NCBI GenBank assembly: GCA_963728285.1
Contig: CAVSJR010000005.1
Span: 186,001 to 250,000, forward strand
DNA length: 64,000 nt
Direction of reading: 5' to 3'
Origin: CAVSJR01 sp963728285
Lineage (GTDB): Bacteria > Actinomycetota > UBA4738 > HRBIN12
The translations under genes and the position numbers were made by a program. Positions 19,653 to 29,266 of the stretch are shown in pieces. The notes beneath the pieces were generated by a model. It was not told the DNA's origin, made no database searches, and worked only from the letters and a program-made list of their open reading frames with translations. Every line of letters begins with the position of its first letter. The stretch's first letter is position 1.

Positions 19653-21151
19653 ATGGATCCGGAGCGCAACACGGCCTGGGTGACCTACGTCTGCGCGGTG
19701 TCGCTCGTCGGCGTCGGACTGATCCCGTTCATGTTGGCCTCGCCGAGGATCCCGACCGCCCTCGGCTCCGCCGGGTTCTGGTTGTTCTCCGTCTTCGTCC
19801 TGTTGGGGGAGATGTTCCCCCTCCGGGTGCAGATGCGGGACGAGCTCACGGAGAACACGACGTCCGTCACGTTCTCGTTCGCGCTCATCCTCTCCTTCGG
19901 CGCGGGCGCGGCCATCCTCCCGAACATCGTCGCCAGCGCGATCGGCGACGTGCGGCAGGGCAAGTCCCCGCTCCGGGTGGTGTTCAACGTCGGCCAGTAC
20001 GTCCTGTCGATCGCCGCCGCGGGCGCCGTCTACGAGCTCCTCGGTGGATCGGCGATCGTGACGGCGCGAGAGATCCCCGCGATCGCCGCCTCCGCCCTCA
20101 CGATGTTCCTCGTCAACCTCGTGCTCACCAGCATCGCGGTCGGCCTGTGGCAGCGGCTCCCGCTGATTCCCTACGTCTACAAGAACATCGCCTTCTCGGC
20201 GCACATGACGCCCGCGCTGCTGGCGCTCTCCCCGGTCGTCGTCGTCGTGGCGGAGGTCAGCCTCTGGTTCGTGCCGTTGTTCGCGATCCCGATCGCGGCC
20301 GTGTACTGGGGCATGACGAAGGCGCTCGAGAACAGCCGGCTCGTCGACCGGCTCCGCGATTCCCTCGAGCAGATGACCGAGCTGAACCGCATGAAGGACG
20401 ACTTCGTCGCCGTCGTCTCGCACGAGCTTCGCACGCCGCTGACCTCCATCCAGGGCTACGTCAAGACGCTGCTGCAGCTCGCCGGGCAGCTCGACGAGGC
20501 GCAGGAGCGGTCGTTCCTGGAGGCCGCCGATCGCCAGTCCGACCGCCTGCGAAGCCTCATCGAGCAGCTCCTCGTCGTCGGCCGGCTGGAGACGCACTCG
20601 GAACCGATCGCCGCGACCCCCGTCTCGCTGACCTCGGTCGCCCGCAACGTCATCGAGGAGCTTCGCCCTCGAGCCCACGGGCACGCCTTCGACCTGCGCT
20701 CCGACCCGGACACGCCGTTCGTCCGGACCGACGAGCACAAGGTCCATCAGATCCTGTCGAACCTCGTCGAGAACGCGCTCAAGTACTCGCCCCCGGACAC
20801 GCGCATCACCATCCGGATCGAGCCGCGCGCAGGACGGCATCGTCGCCGCGGTGCAGGACGAGGGGCACGGGATCCCGGTTGATGAGCGCGAGCAGGTCTT
20901 CGAGCGCTTCTACCAGGTCGACTCCTCGGCGACGCGCTCGGTCGGCGGCACCGGCCTCGGCCTCTACATCTGCCGCAAGATGGCCGAGCAGCTCGGCGCC
21001 CGAATCTGGCTGGAGTCCTCCGGGCGCCGGGGGTCGACGTTCTGCCTGTTCGTCCCGCTTCTCGCCGCCGGGCCGCGAGGACGAGGCTCCTGCCGGCGAG
21101 TCCGACGGGGAGCCCGCGACGGGCGATCAGTCGATTACGGCGAGCGTCTGA
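19653..21151 (+). CDS. Membrane-bound sensor histidine kinase, two frameshifts
   Basis: The N-terminal half (about 1-225) has six to seven membrane helices forming an integral sensor. The kinase core follows: H-box FVAVVSHELRTPLTSIQGY, N-box ILSNLVENALKYSPP, then after an extra base near 20827 QDGIVAAVQDEGHGIP (G1) and GGTGLGLYICRKMAEQLGA (G2). A second extra base near 21065 moves the tail to a frame ending at 21151; without it the protein ends about 30 residues later in the other frame and runs into accC. ATG at 19653 is preferred over GTG/TTG starts upstream. No response regulator gene is adjacent, so its partner is unknown. Confidence 0.82.
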
Positions 21152-22860
21152 CCGGTCTCGACGACCTGGCCGGGCTCGATCATCAGCTCGGTGACCTCCC
21201 CCTCGCGGCGCGCGACGATGGAGTTCTCCATCTTCATCGCCTCGAGGATGCAGACGACGTCGCCCGCCTCGATCTTCTGTCCCACGTCCACCAGCACGCG
21301 CATGATGGTGCCCTGCATCGGCGCCGCGATCTCGCCGTGGACGTGTTCGCCGTGGTGCGAGTCGTGCTGGGCCGGCGGCCGCGGCGCGGTGTCCCGGCGT
21401 TCGTCGAAGATCCGGATCGGGACGCGCCGTCCGGCCACCTCGAGCAGGATGTCCTCGGGCCTCGGCTCGCGACCCGGCGCCGCCGATGACGCCGGCAGCA
21501 GGTTCGCCGGCGCGGGCAGGTCGGCGTCGGCGAGCGCCCGCTCCAGCCACGTCGTCGTGTGCGTCGCCTTCTTGAAGTCCGTCGTCTCGAGCGCCCAGGC
21601 GTGGAGGGGGATCGTCGTCGGGACCCCCTCGATGTGGAACTCGCTCAGCGCTCGAAGCATCCGCCGGCGGGCGTGCTCGCGGTCCTGCCCCCACACGATC
21701 ACCTTGGCGAACAGCGAGTCGTAGTCGCCCGGCACGGTCTTGCCCTGCACGACGCCCGAGTCGACTCGCACGAACGGGCCGGAGGGCTCACGGTACGCGC
21801 TGATCTGCCCCGGCCCCGGAAGGAAGTTGCGGCCGGGATCCTCGGCGTTGATGCGGCACTCGATCGCGTGGCCTCGCGGCTCGGGGCTCAGGTCCAGCCG
21901 CTCGCCGAGCGCGACGGCGATCTGGAGCGCCACGAGGTCGTAGCCCGTCACCATCTCGGTGATCGGATGCTCGACCTGCAGCCTCGTGTTCATCTCGAGG
22001 AAATAGAAGTTGCCGGCCTCGTCGACGATGCCCTCGACGGTGCCGGCGTTGACGTAGCCCGCGCCCTTGGCGAGCGCGAGGGCGGCCTCGCCGATCCGCG
22101 CGCGAAGCTCGGTATCGACGATGGGCGACTCCGTCTCCTCGATCAGCTTCTGGTGCCGCCGCTGCACCGTGCAGTCCCGTTCGCCGAGGAAGTAGGCGTT
22201 GCCGTGCTGATCGCAGAGGATCTGCGCCTCGACGTGGTGTGCTCGATCGATGTAGCGCTCGAGGAACACCTCCGAGCGTCCGAAGTAGGTGCCCGCCTCG
22301 CGCGCCGCCCGCTTGAGCGCGTCCTCCAGCCGCTCGGCGGACCGAACGACGTGCATGCCCCGGCCGCCGCCTCCGAACGACGCCTTCACGACGAGCGGAA
22401 AGCCGAGCCGCATCGCCTCGGAGGCCGCTCGATCCAGCTCCACGGGCTCGACCGTTCCCGGGATGATCGGGACGCCGGCGCGGTCGGCCGCCTGCCGGGC
22501 GAGCGACTTGTCTCCCATGATCTCGATCGACTCCGCCGTCGGCCCGATGAACGTCGCGCCGAACTGCTCGACGGCGGTCGCGAAGTGCGAGCGCTCGGAG
22601 AGGAAGCCGTACCCGGGGTGGATCATGGTCGCGCGGGAACGCCGCGCGGCCTCGAGGATCGATCCGATGGAGAGGTAGGAGTCGGACGCGACGCCGGGCC
22701 CGATCCGGTACGCGCTGTCGGCCATCTGCACGTGCAGCGCATCGCGGTCCGCGTCCGAGTACACCGCGATGGAGTGGATGCCCATCTCGCGGCACGTCCG
22801 GATGATCCGGACGGCGATCTCGCCGCGGTTCGCGATCAGGATCCTGGGTTTGGCCACCAC
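21127..22860 (-). CDS. Acyl-CoA carboxylase alpha chain (biotin carboxylase + biotin carboxyl carrier domain)
   Basis: A 577-residue biotin-dependent enzyme subunit that carboxylates biotin with ATP and bicarbonate. The N-terminal biotin carboxylase domain shows ILIANRGEIAVRI, the ATP-grasp glycine loop KASFGGGGRGM, QRRHQKLIEE and EMNTRLQVEHP. The C-terminal carrier domain has the biotinylation site EAMKMEN about 35 residues from the end. Actinobacterial acetyl/propionyl-CoA carboxylases use this fusion with a separate beta subunit, most likely the one at 43218. Its end overlaps the convergent kinase tail. It is divergent from the biotin ligase gene 69 bases away, a fitting functional pairing. 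Confidence 0.93.
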   Translation of the reverse strand: MVAKPRILIANRGEIAVRIIRTCREMGIHSIAVYSDADRDALHVQMADSAYRIGPGVASDSYLSIGSILEAARRSRATMIHPGYGFLSERSHFATAVEQFGATFIGPTAESIEIMGDKSLARQAADRAGVPIIPGTVEPVELDRAASEAMRLGFPLVVKASFGGGGRGMHVVRSAERLEDALKRAAREAGTYFGRSEVFLERYIDRAHHVEAQILCDQHGNAYFLGERDCTVQRRHQKLIEETESPIVDTELRARIGEAALALAKGAGYVNAGTVEGIVDEAGNFYFLEMNTRLQVEHPITEMVTGYDLVALQIAVALGERLDLSPEPRGHAIECRINAEDPGRNFLPGPGQISAYREPSGPFVRVDSGVVQGKTVPGDYDSLFAKVIVWGQDREHARRRMLRALSEFHIEGVPTTIPLHAWALETTDFKKATHTTTWLERALADADLPAPANLLPASSAAPGREPRPEDILLEVAGRRVPIRIFDERRDTAPRPPAQHDSHHGEHVHGEIAAPMQGTIMRVLVDVGQKIEAGDVVCILEAMKMENSIVARREGEVTELMIEPGQVVETGQTLAVID

Positions 22861-22929
22861 ACCCCGCTACTTCCCGCCGGCCGCCCCGGCCCGCGTTACG
22901 CTCGCCCCGCTCGAAGGGAGGTCACGCCA

Positions 22930-23694
22930 TTGCTGTCCGAGCCGATCCTCGCGCAGATCCTGGGCCGACTCGGCCTCGCGGCCCCGGTTCGCTTCGATGA
23001 GGTTACCGGCTCGACGAACGCCACGTGCGCCGAGCTCGCCGCGAGCGGGGCTCCGGAGTGGACCCTCGTCGCCGCGGGCCATCAGACGGCGGGGCGGGGC
23101 CGGCTGGACCGATCCTGGCGGGACCGGCCGGGGGAGTCGCTCCTGTTCTCGGTCCTCCTGCGTCCCCGGATCGCCGCGGAGCTCGCGGGACTGCTCCCCC
23201 TGCTGGCCGGGGCGGCGATGGCCGAGGCGGTCGGCTCCCGCGCGGGCGTGCGTGCCGGCTGCAAGTGGCCGAACGACGTGATGGTCGACTCCGACAAGGT
23301 GGGCGGGATCCTGGCCGAGGCCTCGGTCGAGGGAGACGAGCTGCGCCACGTCGTCCTGGGGATCGGGATGAACCTCGGCGTACCCCCCGATGTCGACGGC
23401 GCCGCGTCCGTTCCGGGCGTGGACGCGGCGGCATTGCTCGAGGAGTTCCTCACCCGCCTGCACCGGTCCTACCGCCCGCACGACGAGGGGTTCGACGCCT
23501 CGGTCCTGGCCGCGTGGCGGCGTGCGTCGGTCACCCTCGGGCGACGCGTCCGTGCGACGGACGCCCGGGGTCACGACGTGGCCGGCGTCGCCGTGGACGT
23601 CGACGAGCGAGGCGGGTTGATCGTGGAGCGGCCCGACGGCGCCCGGTCGATCGTGGCGTTCGGGGACGTCGATCACCTTCGGACCGACCCATGA
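22930..23694 (+). CDS. birA: Biotin--[acetyl-CoA-carboxylase] ligase
   Basis: A 254-residue biotin protein ligase that attaches biotin to the carrier-domain lysine. It has STNATC, GRGRLDRSW (biotinyl-AMP loop), KWPNDV, KVGGILAEAS and GIGMNLGVP, with an SH3-like C-terminal domain. The N-terminal DNA-binding domain of E. coli BirA is missing, so it should not act as a repressor. TTG at 22930 is chosen because GGGAGG lies about eight bases upstream and the protein begins close to the catalytic domain; the longer open frame upstream is antisense to accC. The adjacent, divergent acyl-CoA carboxylase alpha gene encodes its likely substrate. Confidence 0.92.
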   Translation: MLSEPILAQILGRLGLAAPVRFDEVTGSTNATCAELAASGAPEWTLVAAGHQTAGRGRLDRSWRDRPGESLLFSVLLRPRIAAELAGLLPLLAGAAMAEAVGSRAGVRAGCKWPNDVMVDSDKVGGILAEASVEGDELRHVVLGIGMNLGVPPDVDGAASVPGVDAAALLEEFLTRLHRSYRPHDEGFDASVLAAWRRASVTLGRRVRATDARGHDVAGVAVDVDERGGLIVERPDGARSIVAFGDVDHLRTDP

Positions 23695-23758
23695 CGCTCG
23701 GGCATGCGCGGCCCGCGCCGACTTGTCGGCGGCCTGACGTGCGGGTAGCGTCCCGCTC

Positions 23759-24397
23759 GTGACGTTCCCGCGCCGCCTGCTCATCGAGGGCGAGGAGCTC
23801 GTGCTCGACCTGCGACCGCACTGGATCGCGCTGGTGCGCGCCGTCCTCATCGCCCTCGTCGTCGCCGTCGCGTGGTTCCTGCTGCTTCGCAATCTCCCCG
23901 ACGGCACCACGGGAGACGTGCTGCGGTGGATCATCCTCGGCGTCGGCGCGATCCTGCTCATCTGGTACGCGCTTCGCGACCTGGTCGAGTGGCTGACGTC
24001 GAACTTCGTCGTGACCACCGACAGGGTGATCCACCGAGAGGGATTCATCGCCAAGCGGTCGATGGAGGTCCCGCTCGAGGCCATCAACGACGTCCGGTTC
24101 CAGCAGGGGATCTTCGAGCGGATCATCGGCGCCGGGACGCTCGTGATCCACTCGGCGAGCGAGGCCGGCCGCCAGGAGTTCGCGGACGTCCGGGACCCCG
24201 AGATGGTCCAGAAGACGATCTATCACCAGGGGGAGCTCAATCAGCAGCGCATGCGCGGCAGCGGGCAGGTCGTGCCTCAGGCCCCCTCCATGACCACCGA
24301 GCTGCAACGCCTGGCCGACCTGCGCGAGCGGGGCGTGCTGACCGAGGACGAGTTCCAGGAGCAGAAGGCCCGCATCCTCGGCCGGCGCCCCTCCTAG
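23759..24397 (+). CDS. Membrane PH-domain protein with C-terminal SHOCT motif
   Basis: A 212-residue protein with two membrane helices (about 23-42 and 55-75) followed by a bacterial PH-like domain (about 80-145): FVVTTDRVIHREGFIAKRSMEV and LEAINDVRFQQGIFERIIGAG are typical. The last 28 residues, LQRLADLRERGVLTEDEFQEQK and ILG, are a SHOCT motif, a short oligomerisation element. The start is GTG at 23759. Function unknown; such proteins sit at the inner membrane surface. Confidence 0.8.
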   Translation: MTFPRRLLIEGEELVLDLRPHWIALVRAVLIALVVAVAWFLLLRNLPDGTTGDVLRWIILGVGAILLIWYALRDLVEWLTSNFVVTTDRVIHREGFIAKRSMEVPLEAINDVRFQQGIFERIIGAGTLVIHSASEAGRQEFADVRDPEMVQKTIYHQGELNQQRMRGSGQVVPQAPSMTTELQRLADLRERGVLTEDEFQEQKARILGRRPS

Positions 24398-24443
24398 CCC
24401 GGCGACCGGAGGCCCCGCGGCGGCCCGTGGTATATGTCGGGGC

Positions 24444-24800
24444 ATGGCCGTGGGCGTGCTCGACCACATCTATTACTGGACCGCCGACATGGACGCCGCC
24501 GTCGACTTCTACGGCGACGTCGTGGGCCTCGTGCTCGTCAGGCGCGAGGGGAGCGCCTGGGCCGAGTTCGACGCCGGTCCGATCCGGTTCGCCCTCCACG
24601 GCGGGACCGCCGACGTGGTTCCCACCGGAGGAACCGCGGTGTTCGAGGTCGACGACCTCGACTCGGCGCGCCTTCGGCTGGGGGAGCGAGGCGTCGTGTT
24701 CGACCAGGAGGACGGGGAGGTCCCCGGGCTGGCGCGATTCGCCTCGTTCCGCGATCCGGACGGCAACGTGCTCCAGATCATCGAGTACCTGCGGTCCTAG
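24444..24800 (+). CDS. VOC-family (glyoxalase/bleomycin-resistance-like) protein
   Basis: A 118-residue single-module vicinal oxygen chelate protein: LDHIYYWTADMDAAVDFY opens the first beta-alpha-beta-beta-beta unit, and FRDPDGNVLQIIEYL closes the second with the usual metal-ligand Glu. The His in LDHIYY and this Glu are two of the expected ligands. The substrate cannot be inferred. The gene ends six bases before the start of the cyclase/AAA regulator, so they are probably co-transcribed. Confidence 0.8.
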   Translation: MAVGVLDHIYYWTADMDAAVDFYGDVVGLVLVRREGSAWAEFDAGPIRFALHGGTADVVPTGGTAVFEVDDLDSARLRLGERGVVFDQEDGEVPGLARFASFRDPDGNVLQIIEYLRS

Positions 24801-24806
24801 CCAACC

Positions 24807-27800
24807 GTGGCGCTCGACATCTGCCCGCGCTGTGGACATCCCCTTCCCGATGGAGCGCGCTTCTGCCCGAACTGCGGAGCGCCCGTCGGGCTGTCGACGG
24901 CCGAGGAGCGCAAGGTCGTCACGGTCGTGTTCGTCGACATCGTCGGCTCAACCGGGCTGTCGTCCTCGCTCGACGCGGAGCGCTTCCGCGAGGTCCTCTC
25001 GGCGTTCTACGAGGCGGTGAGCTCCGAGCTCGTGGCCTACGGGGGACGGCCGGCGAACTTCGTCGGCGACGCCGTCGTCGGCACGTTCGGCATCCCGCTC
25101 GCGCGCGACGACGACGCCCTCCGGGGCATTCGCGCGTCGCTCGCGATCATCGAGCGGGTCGGACGAATCCGCGAGAAGCTCGGCCTCGCCCTGCCGGTGC
25201 AGGTCCGCATCGGCATCAACACCGGCCAGGTCGCGATCGGCGCCGATGCCGCCGACCAGAGCCTCGTCATCGGGGCCGAGGTGCATCTGGCCGCGCGGCT
25301 GCAGCAGGCGGCGGAGCCGGGGACCATCCTCGTCGGCGAGACGACGTGGGTCCTGACGCGCGACGCCGTCGAGTACGGCCCCAAGCGCGAGATCCAGGCG
25401 AAGGGATTCGAGGACGGGGTCTCGGCCCGGCCCGTCATCCGGCTCGCCCCGGGCTCGTTTCGCCGGCGCATCCCGATGGTGGATCGCCGCCGAGAGCTCG
25501 CGCTGCTCTCCGACACCTACGAGCGGGTGGTCGAACGGGAGCGCGCGCATCTGCTGACCTTGCTCGGCGAGCCCGGCATCGGCAAGAGCCGCGTCCTCGA
25601 GGAGTTCCTGTCCTCCGTGCCCTCGACGACCACCGTGCTGCGCGGGAGGTCGAGCGCCTTCGAGGAGGATCTGACCTACGCCCCGCTCGCGCAGATGATC
25701 CTGAGCGCGGTCGACGCCGACGCCGATGCGCCGCAGGAGGAGCTGTGGCGCCTGCTGGGCGAGCGCGTGCGGGACCTCGGGTTGGAGGGCGAGGAGGCGG
25801 AGCAGGCGGCGGCCCGGCTCGGGCTCGCGCTCGGCCTGGGGGATGAGTCCGGGGAGGAGCGCAGATACCGGGCGGGCGAGATCCGTTCGGGCCTGCTCGC
25901 GCTGATCGGCCGGCTGACGGCTCGCGCCCCCGTCGTGCTCGTGTTCGAGGACCTGCACCTCGCCCAGCCGACCCTGCTCGAGACGGTCGAGCTGCTGGTC
26001 AAGGAGGCGCGGAGGCTCCCGATCCTCGTGCTCGGGGTGGGGCGGTGGGAGCTGCTCGACATCCGGCCGAACTGGGCGGGAGGGCTCGCGGACGCGGTGA
26101 CGCTGTGGGTCGAGCCGCTCTCGCTCGACCACTCCACCGAGCTCGCCCTCGAGGCGGGGGAGGGCCTCGACGAGGTGGAGGCGGAGCGGATCGCGAGGCA
26201 CGCCGGGGGCAACCCGTTCTTCATCGTCGAGACCACCGCGATGCTGCGCCACGAGGAGCTCGAGATGCCGCACGCGGGCGGCCCGCCGTCGCGGCTGCTG
26301 CCGGCGACGGTGCAGGCCGTCGTCTCGGCGAGGATCGATCACCTGTCGCCCCCCGCCCGGGAGGTGCTGCGAAAGGCGTCGATCTTCGCTCGCGCCGAGT
26401 TCGACGTGTCGGAGCTTGCCCTGATCGCGAGCCCGACGGGCGAGGTCATGGACGAGCTGGAGGACGAGGAGATCCTCATCCACGACGCCGAGCGGCCGAA
26501 CGTCTGGCGGTTCCGCCACGACCTGCTTCGCGACGTCGCGTACGAGAGCCTCGCCAAGCGCGAACGACAGCGCCTTCACCTGCGACTCGCCAACAAGCTG
26601 TCGGAGCCCGAGCTCGCCGACCGGTATCCGCGCACGATCGCCTACCACCTCGAGCAGGCGGCGCGCAACGCCCTCGACCTGGATCCGCGCGACCGAACGC
26701 TCGCCGAGCGCGCCGTCACGGCGCTCGTCTACGCCGGCGACCTCGCCAGACGGCGGCTGGACTCCCAGGCGGCGGTCGACCTCTACGATCGCGCGCTCGC
26801 GATGGCCGGCCCCGAGTCGGGGTGGGGCCCGGCCGAGGCCTGGGTGCTGTCGCTGCGGGGGGAGGCGCAATACTGGATGGGGGAGTTCGCCGCAGCGGAG
26901 GACTCGCTGCAGCGTGCGCTGGAGCTCGACGGCGACAGCGTGCTCATCCGCGCCCACGCGCTCCGGTATCTCGCCGACATCGCGCTCACCATCCACGGCG
27001 ACTACGAGCGCGCGGCCCCGCTGTTCGAGCGGTCGCTCGCGTCCTCCCGGGAGCTCGGCAACCCCATCGTGCTCGCCCGCACCCTGCTGATGGCCGGCTG
27101 GGTCCCGTACTGGAGGAACGATCTCGACCGGGCGCGCGCGATGTTCGAGGAGGCCCTCGAGGTCGCGCTGGGAAATCCCGAGGGCGACGCGTGGGCCGAG
27201 GCTCGAGCGCTCGTCGGGCTCTCGTCGATCACCTCCCCCGTGGGCGACGAGGAGGAGTCCCTCGACCTCGCGCAGCGCGCCCTCGACATCGGCCGCCGCA
27301 GCGGCGATGCGTTCACCACCGCGGTGGCGCAGGAGACCGTCGCCAACTCGCTGCGTCGGATGTGGCGGCTCGACGACGCGCTCGAGCACGCCGACGCCGC
27401 CATCCGCACCTTCCGTGAGCTCGGCGCCCGGTGGGAGCTCGCGAGCGCGCTCGGCGACCGCGGCTTGATCCGTCGGCTCATGAGCGAACCGGGCGAGGCC
27501 GAGCCGGATCTGCGGGAGGCCTTCCGGCTCTGCCGCGACCTGAACGAGCGAGCGCTCGTCTCGTGGACCGCCTCGGAGCTGTCGCGGATCCTCGTCGCGA
27601 AGGGCGAGGCGGCCGGGGCGCGGCATGTCCTCGACGATCCGGCGGCGCGCCTCGCCGCCGCGGAGCCGGGGTCCGTCGCGTCGATGCTGGCCGCCGAGAC
27701 CGTGCTCTCGCTCGCCGAGGGCGACCGCGAGACGGCGCTCGAAACGGCCGTCCGGGCGCTCGACCAGGAGCGCGCGCAGGGGTGGCCGAACCAGGTCGCC

Positions 27801-27944
27801 GCCCAGGTGTGGTGGATCGGCCGCCTGTTCGGGCCCGAGCCGGCCGGCGGAGAGGACGAGGTGGAGCGCGCGCGCCTGCTCCTCGAGGGCAACCACTGGG
27901 TGCAGGCGCTCAAGGAACCGGACCTCGTGCCCGAGACCACCTGA
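24807..27944 (+). CDS. Zinc ribbon - class III cyclase-like - AAA ATPase - TPR regulator
   Basis: A 1045-residue cytoplasmic multidomain protein. A CxxC...CxxC zinc ribbon (Cys6, 9, 20, 23) is followed by a class III nucleotide cyclase homology domain (about 36-205), an AAA/STAND-type ATPase with Walker A GEPGIGKS (254-261) and Walker B VVLVFEDLHLAQ, and a long helical TPR-like C-terminus (about 600-1030). The cyclase keeps both metal-binding aspartates (Asp44, Asp88) and the transition-state Arg164. The substrate-selecting Lys position is Asn84 and the transition-state Asn position is His160, so activity or specificity is doubtful. The start is GTG at 24807. Role: probable signal-responsive regulator; target unknown. 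Confidence 0.85.
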   Translation: MALDICPRCGHPLPDGARFCPNCGAPVGLSTAEERKVVTVVFVDIVGSTGLSSSLDAERFREVLSAFYEAVSSELVAYGGRPANFVGDAVVGTFGIPLARDDDALRGIRASLAIIERVGRIREKLGLALPVQVRIGINTGQVAIGADAADQSLVIGAEVHLAARLQQAAEPGTILVGETTWVLTRDAVEYGPKREIQAKGFEDGVSARPVIRLAPGSFRRRIPMVDRRRELALLSDTYERVVERERAHLLTLLGEPGIGKSRVLEEFLSSVPSTTTVLRGRSSAFEEDLTYAPLAQMILSAVDADADAPQEELWRLLGERVRDLGLEGEEAEQAAARLGLALGLGDESGEERRYRAGEIRSGLLALIGRLTARAPVVLVFEDLHLAQPTLLETVELLVKEARRLPILVLGVGRWELLDIRPNWAGGLADAVTLWVEPLSLDHSTELALEAGEGLDEVEAERIARHAGGNPFFIVETTAMLRHEELEMPHAGGPPSRLLPATVQAVVSARIDHLSPPAREVLRKASIFARAEFDVSELALIASPTGEVMDELEDEEILIHDAERPNVWRFRHDLLRDVAYESLAKRERQRLHLRLANKLSEPELADRYPRTIAYHLEQAARNALDLDPRDRTLAERAVTALVYAGDLARRRLDSQAAVDLYDRALAMAGPESGWGPAEAWVLSLRGEAQYWMGEFAAAEDSLQRALELDGDSVLIRAHALRYLADIALTIHGDYERAAPLFERSLASSRELGNPIVLARTLLMAGWVPYWRNDLDRARAMFEEALEVALGNPEGDAWAEARALVGLSSITSPVGDEEESLDLAQRALDIGRRSGDAFTTAVAQETVANSLRRMWRLDDALEHADAAIRTFRELGARWELASALGDRGLIRRLMSEPGEAEPDLREAFRLCRDLNERALVSWTASELSRILVAKGEAAGARHVLDDPAARLAAAEPGSVASMLAAETVLSLAEGDRETALETAVRALDQERAQGWPNQVAAQVWWIGRLFGPEPAGGEDEVERARLLLEGNHWVQALKEPDLVPETT

Positions 27945-28021
27945 GGAGGATCACCCGAGCCTCGGGTGGGCTCCCACCTGCGCGGAGGCGAATTGGGTAC
28001 CCTCGGACGATCCTGTCCCCC

Positions 28022-29212
28022 ATGAAGACGAGCCGTCCCTCCAGCGGTTCCCCTCCTCGTCGCCGTGCCGGGGCGCGCGTCGCGATGACGACCGCGGCGC
28101 TCCTGCTGTTCGCCGCGCTCGGGCGGGGGCCCGTCGCCGGAGCGGTGTCGCCGTCCGACATCGACAAGGCGGAAACGAGATACGCCGCGCTCCAGGAGGA
28201 GATCGCCGCGATGCAGGGCGAGCTCGACGCGCTCCAAACGCGCGGCGCGGAGATCGCCGAGGAGGTCCTCCGGGCGAGCGACGAGCTCGACGCCACCCGG
28301 CAACGGCTGATCGAGACGAGGTCGCGGCTCGAACGGGTCCGGGGAATCTACGACGATCGCGTGGAGCTCCTCGAGGACCGGGCGAGGGATGCGTTCATCT
28401 CCGGGGGGCCGGGCAGCAACATCGGCTTCCTCCTCTCCTCGGCATCCCTGGCCGACCTCTCCGACCGCCTTCAGTTCGTCGATCAGGTGAGCGCGAGCGA
28501 CGCCGAGATCGCGTCCGAGGTGGAGGCCCTGAAGGCCGGGCTGTCGCGGGACGCGCGCGAGCTGGAGCGGCTCCGGGCGACGCAGCAGGGCGCGTACGAC
28601 GATCTGCGGCAACGCGAGCTGGAGCTGGATCAGCAGTTCGCGCTGCAGCAGGCGTTGATCGACGACATCGCGGCGAGGAAGCGCGAGGCGGCGCGGGCGA
28701 TCACGCGCCTGAAGCGCGAGCGACGCGAGCAGCTCGAGGCCCGGTATGCGGCGAGCGTCGGGCTGGTCCCGAACGGCGTGTTCCAGGTGTGCCCCGTCGG
28801 CCAGCCGCGAGCGTTCGGCGACGACTTCGGCGCCCCTCGCTACGCCGGCGGCTACCACCTGCACGCGGGCAACGACATCCTCGCGCCGTACGGCACGCCC
28901 ATCTACGCCCCGTTCGACGGGACGGCCTCCGACGCGTCGAACGGGCTCGGGGGACTGTCGGTGTACGTGCATGGGGCGGCCGGCTACGTCTACAACGCCC
29001 ACTTGTCGCAGCTGGGGCAGCTCGGCCCCGTGCACGCCGGCGACGTCATCGGCTACGTCGGGAATTCGGGCGATGCCGTGGGCGGTCCGCCGCACGACCA
29101 TTTCGAGTGGCATCCCATCGCCATGCCGACGAGCTGGCCGACGAGCTCCTACGGGCACTCCATCATCGACGACGCGCTGAATCCGTATCCGCTCTTGACC
29201 CAGGTGTGCTAG
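28022..29212 (+). CDS. Secreted coiled-coil M23-family peptidoglycan hydrolase
   Basis: A 396-residue exported protein: basic N-terminus and signal/anchor segment (about 20-40), two coiled-coil stretches (about 45-110 and 155-255), then a LytM/M23 domain. The zinc-site motifs are HLHAGNDI (HxxxxD form) and PPHDHFEWH, the latter aligning with the HxH motif. The plan is like EnvC/NlpD-type or RipA-partner proteins that cleave or activate cleavage of peptidoglycan cross-links in cell separation. Because the second motif reads HDH followed by FEWH rather than HLHFE, an intact metal site is likely but not certain. ATG at 28022. Confidence 0.85.
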   Translation: MKTSRPSSGSPPRRRAGARVAMTTAALLLFAALGRGPVAGAVSPSDIDKAETRYAALQEEIAAMQGELDALQTRGAEIAEEVLRASDELDATRQRLIETRSRLERVRGIYDDRVELLEDRARDAFISGGPGSNIGFLLSSASLADLSDRLQFVDQVSASDAEIASEVEALKAGLSRDARELERLRATQQGAYDDLRQRELELDQQFALQQALIDDIAARKREAARAITRLKRERREQLEARYAASVGLVPNGVFQVCPVGQPRAFGDDFGAPRYAGGYHLHAGNDILAPYGTPIYAPFDGTASDASNGLGGLSVYVHGAAGYVYNAHLSQLGQLGPVHAGDVIGYVGNSGDAVGGPPHDHFEWHPIAMPTSWPTSSYGHSIIDDALNPYPLLTQVC

Positions 29213-29266
29213 CGAACGGTGTGCTAGCGAGCGGTGTGCTCGCGAACCGCGGCGAGCTCGTCGCGG

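Noticed and set aside
21559..22929. Long N-terminal extension of birA
   Set aside because: It is the antisense of the biotin carboxylase gene; the true start with ribosome-binding site is at 22930.
23242..23694. Repressor role for BirA
   Set aside because: No N-terminal winged helix precedes the ligase domain.
24948..27896. 982-codon open frame antisense to the cyclase/AAA gene
   Set aside because: Arg/Gly/Pro/His-rich translation without motifs; the plus strand has clear domains. It is a shadow of high GC at third positions.
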